Below are positions 1 to 7,665 of a DNA stretch of 64,000 bases, piece after piece. A program made the translations under genes and the position numbers. The stretch is from Bacteroides sp. OM05-12 (GTDB lineage Bacteria; Bacteroidota; Bacteroidia; Bacteroidales; Bacteroidaceae). Below the pieces are notes generated by a model. It was given only the letters and a program-made list of their open reading frames with translations, was not told the origin of the DNA and searched no databases. Where the stretch lies: the NCBI RefSeq assembly GCF_003438995.1, contig NZ_QSUN01000004.1, positions 62,001-126,000 of the forward strand. Direction: 5' to 3'. Every line of letters starts with the position of its first letter. The first letter of the stretch is position 1.

Positions 1-2144
1 TGCACTCCTCCCCTGTCTATACCAAAAGGTTGTATATTCCATTGCTGAGGTTGATTCGTCAAATAATAGATTATCGTTGCGCCTTCTGCAATTTCGGCAT
101 GACGTATCCATGTTCTATCCAGAACTTTACCATTCAGTACAACGGATTGTATATATTTGGCATCAGGAGAAGATTTTATCGTCTTTACTTCTATCTTCTT
201 ACCATTCTCCATAGTCAGCGTTACTTCCGGAAAAGCCGGAGGCAACAGATAATAATAATCCTGCCCCGCATTCGGGAAAAAGCCGATGGAAGTAAAGATA
301 TACCATGACCCCATTGCACCGCTATCTTCATTATCCGGATACCCCTTTGCCAAAGAAAAATGGTTCGTACGAATGAAATCCACATATTTGGCTGCCATAT
401 CCGGACGGTCACAATGACTAAAAATAAAAGGAGAAAGGAATCCCGGTTCATTGTCCAGCTCTATCAAATCATTTTCAAAACCGTAAGACAACCTATTTAC
501 CATATTTTCTTTGCCTCCGCATAACTCTATCAAACGGTCGAACTGATGAGGAGCAAATAAGGTATACACCCATGAATTACCTTCATAGAAATATTCAACC
601 CAAGAACCATATCTTTGTGCCGGATCTATCTTTATCCAATCGCCATTCTCCTTACGAGGACCGACAAAACCTTTGAAACCATGACTTTCCAATTCGGGAT
701 TAAATAAGTTCACCCACTCTCCTGAACGTCTTTCCAGATAATTCGCAGTTTCATTGTCACCCATCATTCTAGCAATGCGGGCATCACAAGCATCATTATA
801 GGCAAATTCCATTGTATAGCTGCAACTCATTCTTGCACCCGTTTCAGGAATCCAACCGTATTTCAAATAAAGACTGTCACGTGCATGAAGTGCGTTCCAT
901 TTTACCAATTCATAAGCCTTTCGCTTATCAAAGCCCTTTAAATTCTTTGCGAAAGCATCTGCAATAATATTATCCACATCATCACCGCCCTGTTTCATTT
1001 CCCATTCCAAGGAACTGGTAAAAGTAGGGGTACATTCACCATCATGTGCAAAACGGTCAATGAAAGAGTTCATGGTCTTTGCCACAAAACTTTCATTAAT
1101 AAGCATCATCAACGGATATTTTGTACGCCAGGTATCCCATACACAAAAATGGTCATCAATATGCGGTTGTCCGCTCGTCCAACGAGGATTGTCGCCAGTT
1201 CGTTCACGAGGCATCACAAAGCTATGATACATTGCTGTATAGAACAAGCGTTGTTCCTCTTCCGTTCCGCCTCTCACATCTATCTTCGAGAAAACTTCAT
1301 TCCAAGCCGCTTTCGCCAAATTCTTCACTTCGTCAAAGCTACGTTTGCCTATCTCCTGCTCCAGATACTTACAAGCATTATCCACACTTTTTAAAGAGAC
1401 ACCAACGCCCAAATGCACCGTTTCCGCATCCGTCGGTAAACTCAAACGGGCATATAGAGCTTTTACTCCTTTATCTGTAACTTTCACCTCTTTCAGTTTC
1501 ACATCCGGGCGGATTGCAAAAAAGACCTTATAAGGTTCGGCGCTTCCGAAACCACCGAGATATTCTCCCCAACCGGTCAATAAGCCGGAAGACTCGTCAT
1601 AAGAGATGTTTCCTCCCAAAAACTGTCCTTTCACGATAGGAACAATCTGTTGGGGAATATTGTGTTTCATATCCAGAAGGATATTTTTATTGCCTGACTT
1701 CGGATAAGTAAAACGATAAAAAACACTATGATGTGTAGGAGTTATCTCCGTTTGTATATTATAGCGGTCTAAATTAACCTTATAATAATAAGGTGTAGCT
1801 ACTTCACCGGATTTAGGAGAATCATGCTCCGTCTCACCCTCCTTAAATCCAATCTGAGGAGAAATAAATACCTGTCCGTAACGTGCCCAACCGATACCGG
1901 AAACGTGTAATTGTCCGAATCCTCGGATTACATCATTTTCATCATACCCATTGTGGCCTCCATTCGGAGTTTGCGGAGCCGGATTAACCGAGCCATGAGG
2001 CAACTGCGGCCCAATAACGCAATTACTGTTTCCTCTTACCCCCATGAACATATCTACATAAGATACTTTATCCGTATCTCCTGCAAACAGATAAACAGGG
2101 AAAACAATCAATAAAAAACAAAATAGTAATCGGTAGCTTTTCAT
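1..2144 (-). CDS. GH92 family alpha-mannosidase, 3' end outside window
   Basis: Exo-acting, calcium-dependent alpha-mannosidase of the GH92 family, probably periplasmic or surface-located. Translation from the ATG at 2144 gives a signal peptide (MKSYRLLFCFLLIVFPVYLFA), then the GH92 N-terminal beta-sandwich (YVDMFMGVRGN, HGSVNPAPQTPNGGHNGYDE) and the (alpha/alpha)6 domain with the WDTWRTKYPLMMLI segment. Near the window edge comes NEDSGAMGSWYIFTSIGFFP, matching the family's acidic E/D-x-G-x-x-S-x-WY block. About 714 codons are visible of a usual 730-760, so only the C-terminus is missing. It is the last visible gene of the minus-strand run that starts at 6038 (surface protein, small peptide, esterase, mannosidase). 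Linkage specificity cannot be read from the sequence. Confidence 0.93.
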   Translation of the reverse strand, partial: MKSYRLLFCFLLIVFPVYLFAGDTDKVSYVDMFMGVRGNSNCVIGPQLPHGSVNPAPQTPNGGHNGYDENDVIRGFGQLHVSGIGWARYGQVFISPQIGFKEGETEHDSPKSGEVATPYYYKVNLDRYNIQTEITPTHHSVFYRFTYPKSGNKNILLDMKHNIPQQIVPIVKGQFLGGNISYDESSGLLTGWGEYLGGFGSAEPYKVFFAIRPDVKLKEVKVTDKGVKALYARLSLPTDAETVHLGVGVSLKSVDNACKYLEQEIGKRSFDEVKNLAKAAWNEVFSKIDVRGGTEEEQRLFYTAMYHSFVMPRERTGDNPRWTSGQPHIDDHFCVWDTWRTKYPLMMLINESFVAKTMNSFIDRFAHDGECTPTFTSSLEWEMKQGGDDVDNIIADAFAKNLKGFDKRKAYELVKWNALHARDSLYLKYGWIPETGARMSCSYTMEFAYNDACDARIARMMGDNETANYLERRSGEWVNLFNPELESHGFKGFVGPRKENGDWIKIDPAQRYGSWVEYFYEGNSWVYTLFAPHQFDRLIELCGGKENMVNRLSYGFENDLIELDNEPGFLSPFIFSHCDRPDMAAKYVDFIRTNHFSLAKGYPDNEDSGAMGSWYIFTSIGFFPNAGQDYYYLLPPAFPEVTLTMENGKKIEVKTIKSSPDAKYIQSVVLNGKVLDRTWIRHAEIAEGATIIYYLTNQPQQWNIQPFGIDRGGV

Positions 2145-2282
2145 GGTATTATTATAAAATCAAAACTAAACATGTAACAACAGAAACAAAGTAAGCTAAA
2201 AAAGAAATTTCTCTATGCAAAAATATAATCTATGTATACCAGAATATTCCATAAGCAATATTTTAGCATACAATACGGAAGA

Positions 2283-4010
2283 TTATTTGCAAAAACCACG
2301 AAAGAAATCGTTTCTGATGCTCCACCAACTTTTTCCTACCGTATGTCCTTTATCATAATAGATATAATACTGTTTAGGAGACCTCACTTGGTTATATCCC
2401 GAAAAGTTGATGTGGGGCGGGCAAGTCTCATCCTGCAATCCTACTCCCATAATAATCGGACAAGAAATGCGGGAAGCCAGATTCTTCATATCAAAATAAG
2501 AAAGCAACCGGTACACTTTGTCCCAACTGCATTCTTGATGACTGCGCATATAATCCTCAAAAACCTCACGGGGCCACGGCACAATCTTAAAATAATCCCG
2601 AAAATCCGACAAGAAAGGTATATAAGGAGCTGCGGCACAAATACGCTTATCCAAAGCACAAACAGCCAACGTAAACGCACCACCCTGACTTCCGCCTTCT
2701 GCAAAGATTTTCGAAGTATCTACTTCCGGACGTGAGCATAAGAAATCCACTCCACGCACCAAATCCATAAATGCTCCACGATAATAATAGTTTGCTTTAT
2801 CTTCCAGTCCATATACAATCCATCTACCATACGTATTCCCGGGAAGTTGGATACCTTGTCCTCTGGTAGAAAGCACAAACTCACAGAAATCAGGCAGATT
2901 ATCCGGATTGGGTAATCCTCCCCCCGAGCCGTAACCCAAGAATGAGATAATAGCCGGGTGCTTACCTTCTTTTTTCGGAACGGCATAGTATCCCTCTATC
3001 CTGACATTACCTAACGAATACATCTCCACATGATAAATATTCTTTGCTCCTTGTGATTTATCCTTTAATAAAGACATCTTAAAAGACGGATTGACTTGGG
3101 CTAATTCCTCTAAAGTTTCCTCCCAGAAACTATCAAAATCCGGTGCTGCATCTACCGGCGAGAATATTTGTTCCGGATTGTATCCCATATTGAATTTCAA
3201 AGGATCGCTCTTTGCGCCATTCTGTTCTCCATATAAAGTAATCCGGTAGAAACCCGGAGCCGGTGGAACAAAAGAGACCGGTTGTTCAAAATCTCCTTTC
3301 ACCTTATATACAAAAGAATCAACCGGAAGATAAGTGTCGGTTGTCACCTTACACACCAGATTAAATTCATCATCTGTCTTCAAAGGTTTCTTCAGTCGTA
3401 CACGAAAATCTATCAATCCGGTATTTTCAAATACCCAATCACTATCCTCACATTGTATATCCATCTCCATCTCATCCATCGGAGTAACGGATTGAAGCGT
3501 AACTTCTTTTGTTTTCAAGCCTCCGGCTCCACCGTTGTCATAAACACGGATAGCAATTACGTTTTCTTTTCCGAAATGTAATAACTCCGGTGCAATACGA
3601 TATTTACGCATACCACCGAAAACGACTCTGAACTTTGGTGGAAATTCCCCCATCTTACCGACAGAAACACCATTGACAAACACTTCATCCACATCATCGG
3701 CAAATTCATACCTTATGTATAGTCCTCCGGCATCTGCAACAGTACGTTCCCATTCCTTAGAAATTACAAAGCTCTGTCGATACCAAGCATAGCCATCATA
3801 ATCGTTATAGCCCTGTTCCTCCCAATATCGCCGGGAAGAAATCGTAGTCCAACCGCTATCATCATACCCGACAGTAGCCCACGCAAGGGAATCTCCCGTT
3901 GAAAACTTCCATTGTTCGCTCAAAGTTAAAGTAAAACATTCTTTCCCGCTTACTCCAAAAACTAATAAGCATTGAAAGATAAAAATAAATATAGCAGCCT
4001 TATTCCTCAT
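2283..4010 (-). CDS. Acetyl xylan esterase-like (CE7/AXE1) carbohydrate esterase with N-terminal sugar-binding-like domain
   Basis: Predicted secreted serine esterase that removes O-acetyl groups from sugars. A signal peptide (about residues 1-23) is followed by a jelly-roll domain like the sugar-binding domain of GH2 enzymes (about 25-160: VGYDDSGWTTI, WYRQSF, GVSVGKMGEFPP). A linker domain comes next, and the AXE1 alpha/beta-hydrolase fold runs from about residue 285. The probable triad is visible in order: Ser441 in GGSQGG, Asp527 in GLQDETCPP, His556 in KGHTVG; the CE7-type RGQG turn is also present. The extra N-terminal domain makes it longer (575 aa) than plain CE7 enzymes of about 320 aa. 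It lies 138 bp upstream of the GH92 gene on the same strand, so deacetylation before or during glycan trimming is likely. The true substrate is unknown. Confidence 0.87.
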   Translation of the reverse strand: MRNKAAIFIFIFQCLLVFGVSGKECFTLTLSEQWKFSTGDSLAWATVGYDDSGWTTISSRRYWEEQGYNDYDGYAWYRQSFVISKEWERTVADAGGLYIRYEFADDVDEVFVNGVSVGKMGEFPPKFRVVFGGMRKYRIAPELLHFGKENVIAIRVYDNGGAGGLKTKEVTLQSVTPMDEMEMDIQCEDSDWVFENTGLIDFRVRLKKPLKTDDEFNLVCKVTTDTYLPVDSFVYKVKGDFEQPVSFVPPAPGFYRITLYGEQNGAKSDPLKFNMGYNPEQIFSPVDAAPDFDSFWEETLEELAQVNPSFKMSLLKDKSQGAKNIYHVEMYSLGNVRIEGYYAVPKKEGKHPAIISFLGYGSGGGLPNPDNLPDFCEFVLSTRGQGIQLPGNTYGRWIVYGLEDKANYYYRGAFMDLVRGVDFLCSRPEVDTSKIFAEGGSQGGAFTLAVCALDKRICAAAPYIPFLSDFRDYFKIVPWPREVFEDYMRSHQECSWDKVYRLLSYFDMKNLASRISCPIIMGVGLQDETCPPHINFSGYNQVRSPKQYYIYYDKGHTVGKSWWSIRNDFFRGFCK

Positions 4011-4143
4011 AATTGTCTTCTTTTAATATAAAAAGGCAGATTCAGGACGATAACCTTCCAGTCAATTCATCCTGAATCTGCACAAACTAATACCTGAAAT
4101 ACCTAATCTTAAAACATTTAATCAAAACCTACTACTTACTTTT

Positions 4144-4317
4144 CTATTCACCCCAAAAACCTTTTTTCTTTGAACGTGCCATGCCACCGTCGTGATCCTC
4201 GTCCGACACACCAATACGATCTTCACCCGATATGGCAATCACACCTTCTGATACGATATCAATAACTTCTATTTCCGGCTTTATATAATTTTCTTTTGTT
4301 TTCATTTCTTTCTTCAT
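4144..4317 (-). CDS. 57-residue peptide, KPEIEV-type small Bacteroidales protein
   Basis: Short gene in the 321-bp gap between the surface protein and the esterase, same strand. The product begins MKKEMKTKENYIKPEIEVID, continues with a short hydrophobic stretch (IVSEGVIAIS), then an acidic Asp/Glu/Gly-rich part (GEDRIGVSDEDHDGG) and a basic aromatic tail (RSKKKGFWGE). From memory, many Bacteroides genomes carry small proteins with the same plan (Lys-rich start, KPxIEVI, hydrophobic stretch, acidic Gly-rich segment) beside genes for secreted proteins, with no proven function. There is no signal peptide. ATG at 4317 is preferred; ATG at 4305 is an alternative. It starts 14 bp after the surface-protein stop and is probably co-transcribed with it. 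Leader-like N-terminus plus variable tail would fit a processed peptide, but no processing enzyme is nearby. Confidence 0.72.
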   Translation of the reverse strand: MKKEMKTKENYIKPEIEVIDIVSEGVIAISGEDRIGVSDEDHDGGMARSKKKGFWGE

Positions 4318-4331
4318 TTAATAGTTAACAC

Positions 4332-6038
4332 TTATTTTACCACCACTTTCTGATGATTGATAATATAGATCCCTTTATTCAATCCGTTAATAAAGTTACT
4401 CCCTTCATTCAGTTCAAGAGCTCTTACCAAACGACCGTCTAAAGCATATAAGTTCATTATTTGCGCCCTACCTGCAATGATTTCAATAGAACCGTCATTA
4501 GAAATTATAATTAATTTATCTGCACTTTCAGTTGAACTAATATCAGTAGCACCGCCATCATCATGACCTATCACCAACTGTTTGTTGGCAGTAGTAGTAA
4601 AGTAAGCACGGAAAGCCGGAACACCGGAATTCTTAGGATTTCCCTCTGCAACTTTGGCAAAAGCAGTTCCTGCATTGTTCATCAGATAAAGTCCGACAGC
4701 ATTCTCGCCATCAATCACCTGATAGTTAGCATAAAAAGCATATCCACCCACCGGAGTTACAGGAGAAAGATTCTCCGTAGAATGAATCTCTACACCCACT
4801 GCTTCAAAGTTTTTCACCTCGGGGCTTTCTGTTTTAGCCAGATAAGGAACATTCGCTTCAATAGATTCCGCTTTTGTAAACACAATCTCGTTACCCTCAA
4901 CATTCGTAAACTCTTCTACAACCACATCTCCTTTATCTACACTGAAAGGTAAACACATGGTGAACCATCCGGTATCCATAAAGTCACGTGAATAAGACAC
5001 TTTATCGGCAGTAAATGATTTTACATTATTGAAATTATGACTTTCCGTAAGTACGATATTGGCAGCTCTACCTGTTTCACCATCGAAAACAACCACATTA
5101 TCAGTACCTTCCGGTATAGTAACATCTTGATTTACATAAAACAAACAGTTTGGATTCAAACTTTCTATAATAGGAAGGTCTGTTAGACCTGTTACTTCTG
5201 TAAAGTCCACAGTAGTAATGCTTGCGGCATTTCCACCTATTATTGTATTGAAAGCATCTTGACTCCAACTTCCTGTTAAGACTAAATCTGTGGGAGTACC
5301 ACCGGCATTCGATAATTCCTCATAAGCTAAAATTTTATATTGAAGAGTTTTAAAATCAAGAGATATTAAAAATTTACCTCTCTCATATACAGCATATTTA
5401 CCACCTGCCAAAGAGCCATTAGGACTTAAAAAATTGTTATTTATTGTAGCCTCGACCTTACTACTACCGTTTCCATTTATTTCAGCAACTGTACTAGTAG
5501 ATAACTTACCTATAGCAGGAGGCAATACTGCATTCCCTGCATTATTATTACTAATATTAAGTGTCACCTCCTGTGCATCACAATAAGATCTTATTTTACC
5601 ATCTTTATGAATAATTGCATAAAACGTTACTTCCGTATCATCTTCCTCAATCTTAAACATTTGTGCTCCGGTAATAGCATCACCATTATTTTTATTTTCT
5701 ATATCACCATAATTATCTTGATATACCACAACAAACCAATGTTCATTATTCCATCCTTCTTTCAAGGGATTCTCAGGATCAAACAGAACATCATTTTTCC
5801 ATTTATTGTTCTTATAATAAACATTCAAGGCCATTTTACAAGTATATAAAGTATCTTGACCTTCGACCTTAGTCATCACGTATCTTTCATTGCTTTCTGC
5901 ACCTGAACCTCCCCAATCCGTATCCGCAGTTTTATTAGTTACCCAGATAGGTTTCACAATCAACGTCCTTTCCGTCTGCCCAAACAAAGTAGTAATAGTG
6001 GCTAATGCCATGCAAAACATAAGAAGTACTTTCTTCAT
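4332..6038 (-). CDS. Secreted surface protein with a C-terminal sorting-like domain
   Basis: Protein of 568 aa with a Sec signal peptide (MKKVLLMFCMALATITTLFG); an in-frame ATG 39 bp upstream would bury the signal, so 6038 is chosen. No enzyme motif is seen. The N-terminal half is Asn/Lys-rich and beta-strand-like (WVTNKTADTDWGG, NEHWFVVVYQDNYGD). The central part has a pattern common in Bacteroides surface proteins (YSRDFMDTGWFTMCLPFSV, later SIEANVPYLAKTE). The last 60 residues (NLYALDGRLVRALELNEGSN, GLNKGIYIINHQKVVVK) look like the short beta-sandwich C-terminal domain used for type IX sorting or similar surface attachment. A promoter-like sequence lies just upstream. A glycan-binding role at the cell surface is an inference from its place between esterase and GH88 genes. 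Confidence 0.75.
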   Translation of the reverse strand: MKKVLLMFCMALATITTLFGQTERTLIVKPIWVTNKTADTDWGGSGAESNERYVMTKVEGQDTLYTCKMALNVYYKNNKWKNDVLFDPENPLKEGWNNEHWFVVVYQDNYGDIENKNNGDAITGAQMFKIEEDDTEVTFYAIIHKDGKIRSYCDAQEVTLNISNNNAGNAVLPPAIGKLSTSTVAEINGNGSSKVEATINNNFLSPNGSLAGGKYAVYERGKFLISLDFKTLQYKILAYEELSNAGGTPTDLVLTGSWSQDAFNTIIGGNAASITTVDFTEVTGLTDLPIIESLNPNCLFYVNQDVTIPEGTDNVVVFDGETGRAANIVLTESHNFNNVKSFTADKVSYSRDFMDTGWFTMCLPFSVDKGDVVVEEFTNVEGNEIVFTKAESIEANVPYLAKTESPEVKNFEAVGVEIHSTENLSPVTPVGGYAFYANYQVIDGENAVGLYLMNNAGTAFAKVAEGNPKNSGVPAFRAYFTTTANKQLVIGHDDGGATDISSTESADKLIIISNDGSIEIIAGRAQIMNLYALDGRLVRALELNEGSNFINGLNKGIYIINHQKVVVK

Positions 6039-6074
6039 AATATAAAATTTTAAGTTTAACCAAATTTGTATGCC

Positions 6075-6103
6075 CAAAAGTAGGTAAAGAGCAGATTCAT
6101 CAA
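6075..6103 (-). promoter_or_regulatory. Bacteroides-type promoter for the surface protein/esterase/GH92 unit
   Basis: On the minus strand a TTG (6103-6101) is followed after 18 bases by TACTTTTG (6082-6075), matching the Bacteroides -33 TTG / -7 TAnnTTTG pattern. The predicted start site leaves a leader of about 30 nt before the ATG at 6038. This suggests that the 6038-to-1 genes form their own transcription unit, separate from GH88/GH3. Confidence 0.5.
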
Positions 6104-6200
6104 TGCAACGATATTATCAATTACTACCAAAATCCTGTTTAGATAGTTAAATGAGCTGATTTTATACTCTGCAACCATGAATAGGAAGAAACTTTATCAA

Positions 6201-6285
6201 CATACGGTCCTTTGTTTACAAACGATAGGAGTTTGTAGACAATCGACCGTATGTTTGAAATTAATCATACGGTCGATTATTTGTA
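6201..6285. repeat. Family 1 intergenic palindromic repeat, copy A
   Basis: Core CAAACGATAGGAGTTTG at 6219-6235, itself a 5-bp hairpin, is flanked by CATACGGTCC (6201-6210) and CAATCGACCGTATG (6240-6253), which pair over CATACGGTC/GACCGTATG. A third arm CATACGGTCGATT follows at 6266-6278. The same core occurs at 17528, 32307, 46088 and, inverted, 60890. The rest of the 412-bp gap 6039-6450 holds the promoter at 6075-6103 and the hairpin at 6317-6389; no gene is seen. Confidence 0.85.
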
Positions 6286-6316
6286 AATACAGTATTTTGC
6301 CTTATACGTTTATTTA

Positions 6317-6389
6317 GTTGAGAATTGAGAGTTGAGAATTGAAAGTTATTAAAAGAGCGAGAGTGAACTCTTAACTCTCAATTCTCGAC
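6317..6389. repeat. Long inverted repeat downstream of GH88
   Basis: GTTGAGAATTGAGAGTT (6317-6333) pairs with AACTCTCAATTCTCGAC (6373-6389) with one mismatch. The left arm is internally repetitive (GAGAATTGA twice). It lies 62 bp after the GH88 stop and could act as a transcription end or be a MITE-like remnant; no T-tract follows on either strand. Confidence 0.7.
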
Positions 6390-6450
6390 TTTATTTGATA
6401 GTAAATATATAATTCAAATTACCTGCTTTTAAGTCGTATAGGGCGCAATT

Positions 6451-7665
6451 CTAATTAAATTTATTCTCCATTTTCTTGTAACGCGTCAATGCTTCAATGT
6501 AGTAATAATCCGCATAATTGATGGAAGCATCTATCTCATAACCACCCGGCAAATTGCCTGTGGAATGAAGTAAAAACGATGGATTTTTGTCACGGCTCTG
6601 ATATTTGTCTGATGAAAGACTATACAGCATATTAATTGCCGCCTCTTTATACTGTTTGGCTTTCTGCTTGTTATCTTCCAGTTGCACCAATTCCAATAGC
6701 CCGGAAGCTACAATAGCGGCAGACGACGCATCTTTAGGAGCATTCGGAATAGCCGGATCATCAAAATCCCAATAAGGAATAAAGTCTTCCGGTAAACGTT
6801 TCAGATATAGATCTGTCACTTTCTCCACAAAACGAAGATACTTTTTACTACCGGTTTCTCTATAAACCAATGTATATCCATAGATTGCCCATGCCTGTCC
6901 GCGTGCCCACATGGAGTTATCGTCATATCCCTGATTTGTCACGCCTTTCAGAAAACGTCCCGTAATAGTATCATAAATAGCCACATGATAGCAAGAACCA
7001 TCCGGACGGAATTGGTTCTCCATCGTTACTTTGGCATGGCTGACCGCCATATCATAATATTTTTTATTACCCCCGTTCTTCGCCGCCCAAAACAACAGTT
7101 CCAAGTTCATCATATTATCCATTATCGTATTATGCGGCCAATTCATTTCAGCCACCATTCCCGGCCAGGAAAGCATAGTTCCCACTTTAGGATTATAGAA
7201 TCCGGAGAGTTTATCAGCACCTTTCAGCAATATTTGTTTATATTTCTCATTACCGGTCAGACGATAAGCATTACCAAAACTACAATAAAACTGAAATCCT
7301 AAATCATGATCGCCCTGATGGTCAGGTTTAAGCAATGGGATAAGAGCCTCCGTATAACGAATCGCTTCTTCTTTTACTTTCTCATCTTTCGTATTCTCAT
7401 AATCATACCATAATATTCCGGGCCAAAAGCCACTGGTCCAATCATAAATATCGGTTTTATACCAATCCGTAGCATTCGTATCAATGCAACGAGGCAATAA
7501 TCCCGAGCCCTTAATCTTACCCAATGTCTTCTTAACCTGTATATCACAATAAGATAATTGCTTTTTTACCCCTATTGCATCAGTATCTTTCAGTCCCGAC
7601 AGTAAAAGCAGAACCCCGACACCAATAACTATATAGCTTACCAATCTTTTCATCCGAACTGTCAT
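6451..7665 (-). CDS. GH88 unsaturated glucuronyl hydrolase
   Basis: Hydrolyses the 4,5-unsaturated uronic acid left at the non-reducing end when a polysaccharide lyase cuts an acidic glycan, by hydration of the vinyl ether. The protein (404 aa, usual length for the family) has a signal/anchor segment (RLVSYIVIGVGVLLLLSGL) and the (alpha/alpha)6 fold. The two family aspartates are visible: Asp121 in GDHDLGFQF and Asp183 in TIMDNMMNLELLFW; ARGQAWAIYGY is also typical. The ATG at 7665 overlaps the GH3 stop as ATGA, so the two are translationally coupled; ATG at 7653 is the alternative. Its presence implies a lyase product as substrate, and a lyase gene sits in the divergent unit at 14130. Confidence 0.92.
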   Translation of the reverse strand: MTVRMKRLVSYIVIGVGVLLLLSGLKDTDAIGVKKQLSYCDIQVKKTLGKIKGSGLLPRCIDTNATDWYKTDIYDWTSGFWPGILWYDYENTKDEKVKEEAIRYTEALIPLLKPDHQGDHDLGFQFYCSFGNAYRLTGNEKYKQILLKGADKLSGFYNPKVGTMLSWPGMVAEMNWPHNTIMDNMMNLELLFWAAKNGGNKKYYDMAVSHAKVTMENQFRPDGSCYHVAIYDTITGRFLKGVTNQGYDDNSMWARGQAWAIYGYTLVYRETGSKKYLRFVEKVTDLYLKRLPEDFIPYWDFDDPAIPNAPKDASSAAIVASGLLELVQLEDNKQKAKQYKEAAINMLYSLSSDKYQSRDKNPSFLLHSTGNLPGGYEIDASINYADYYYIEALTRYKKMENKFN

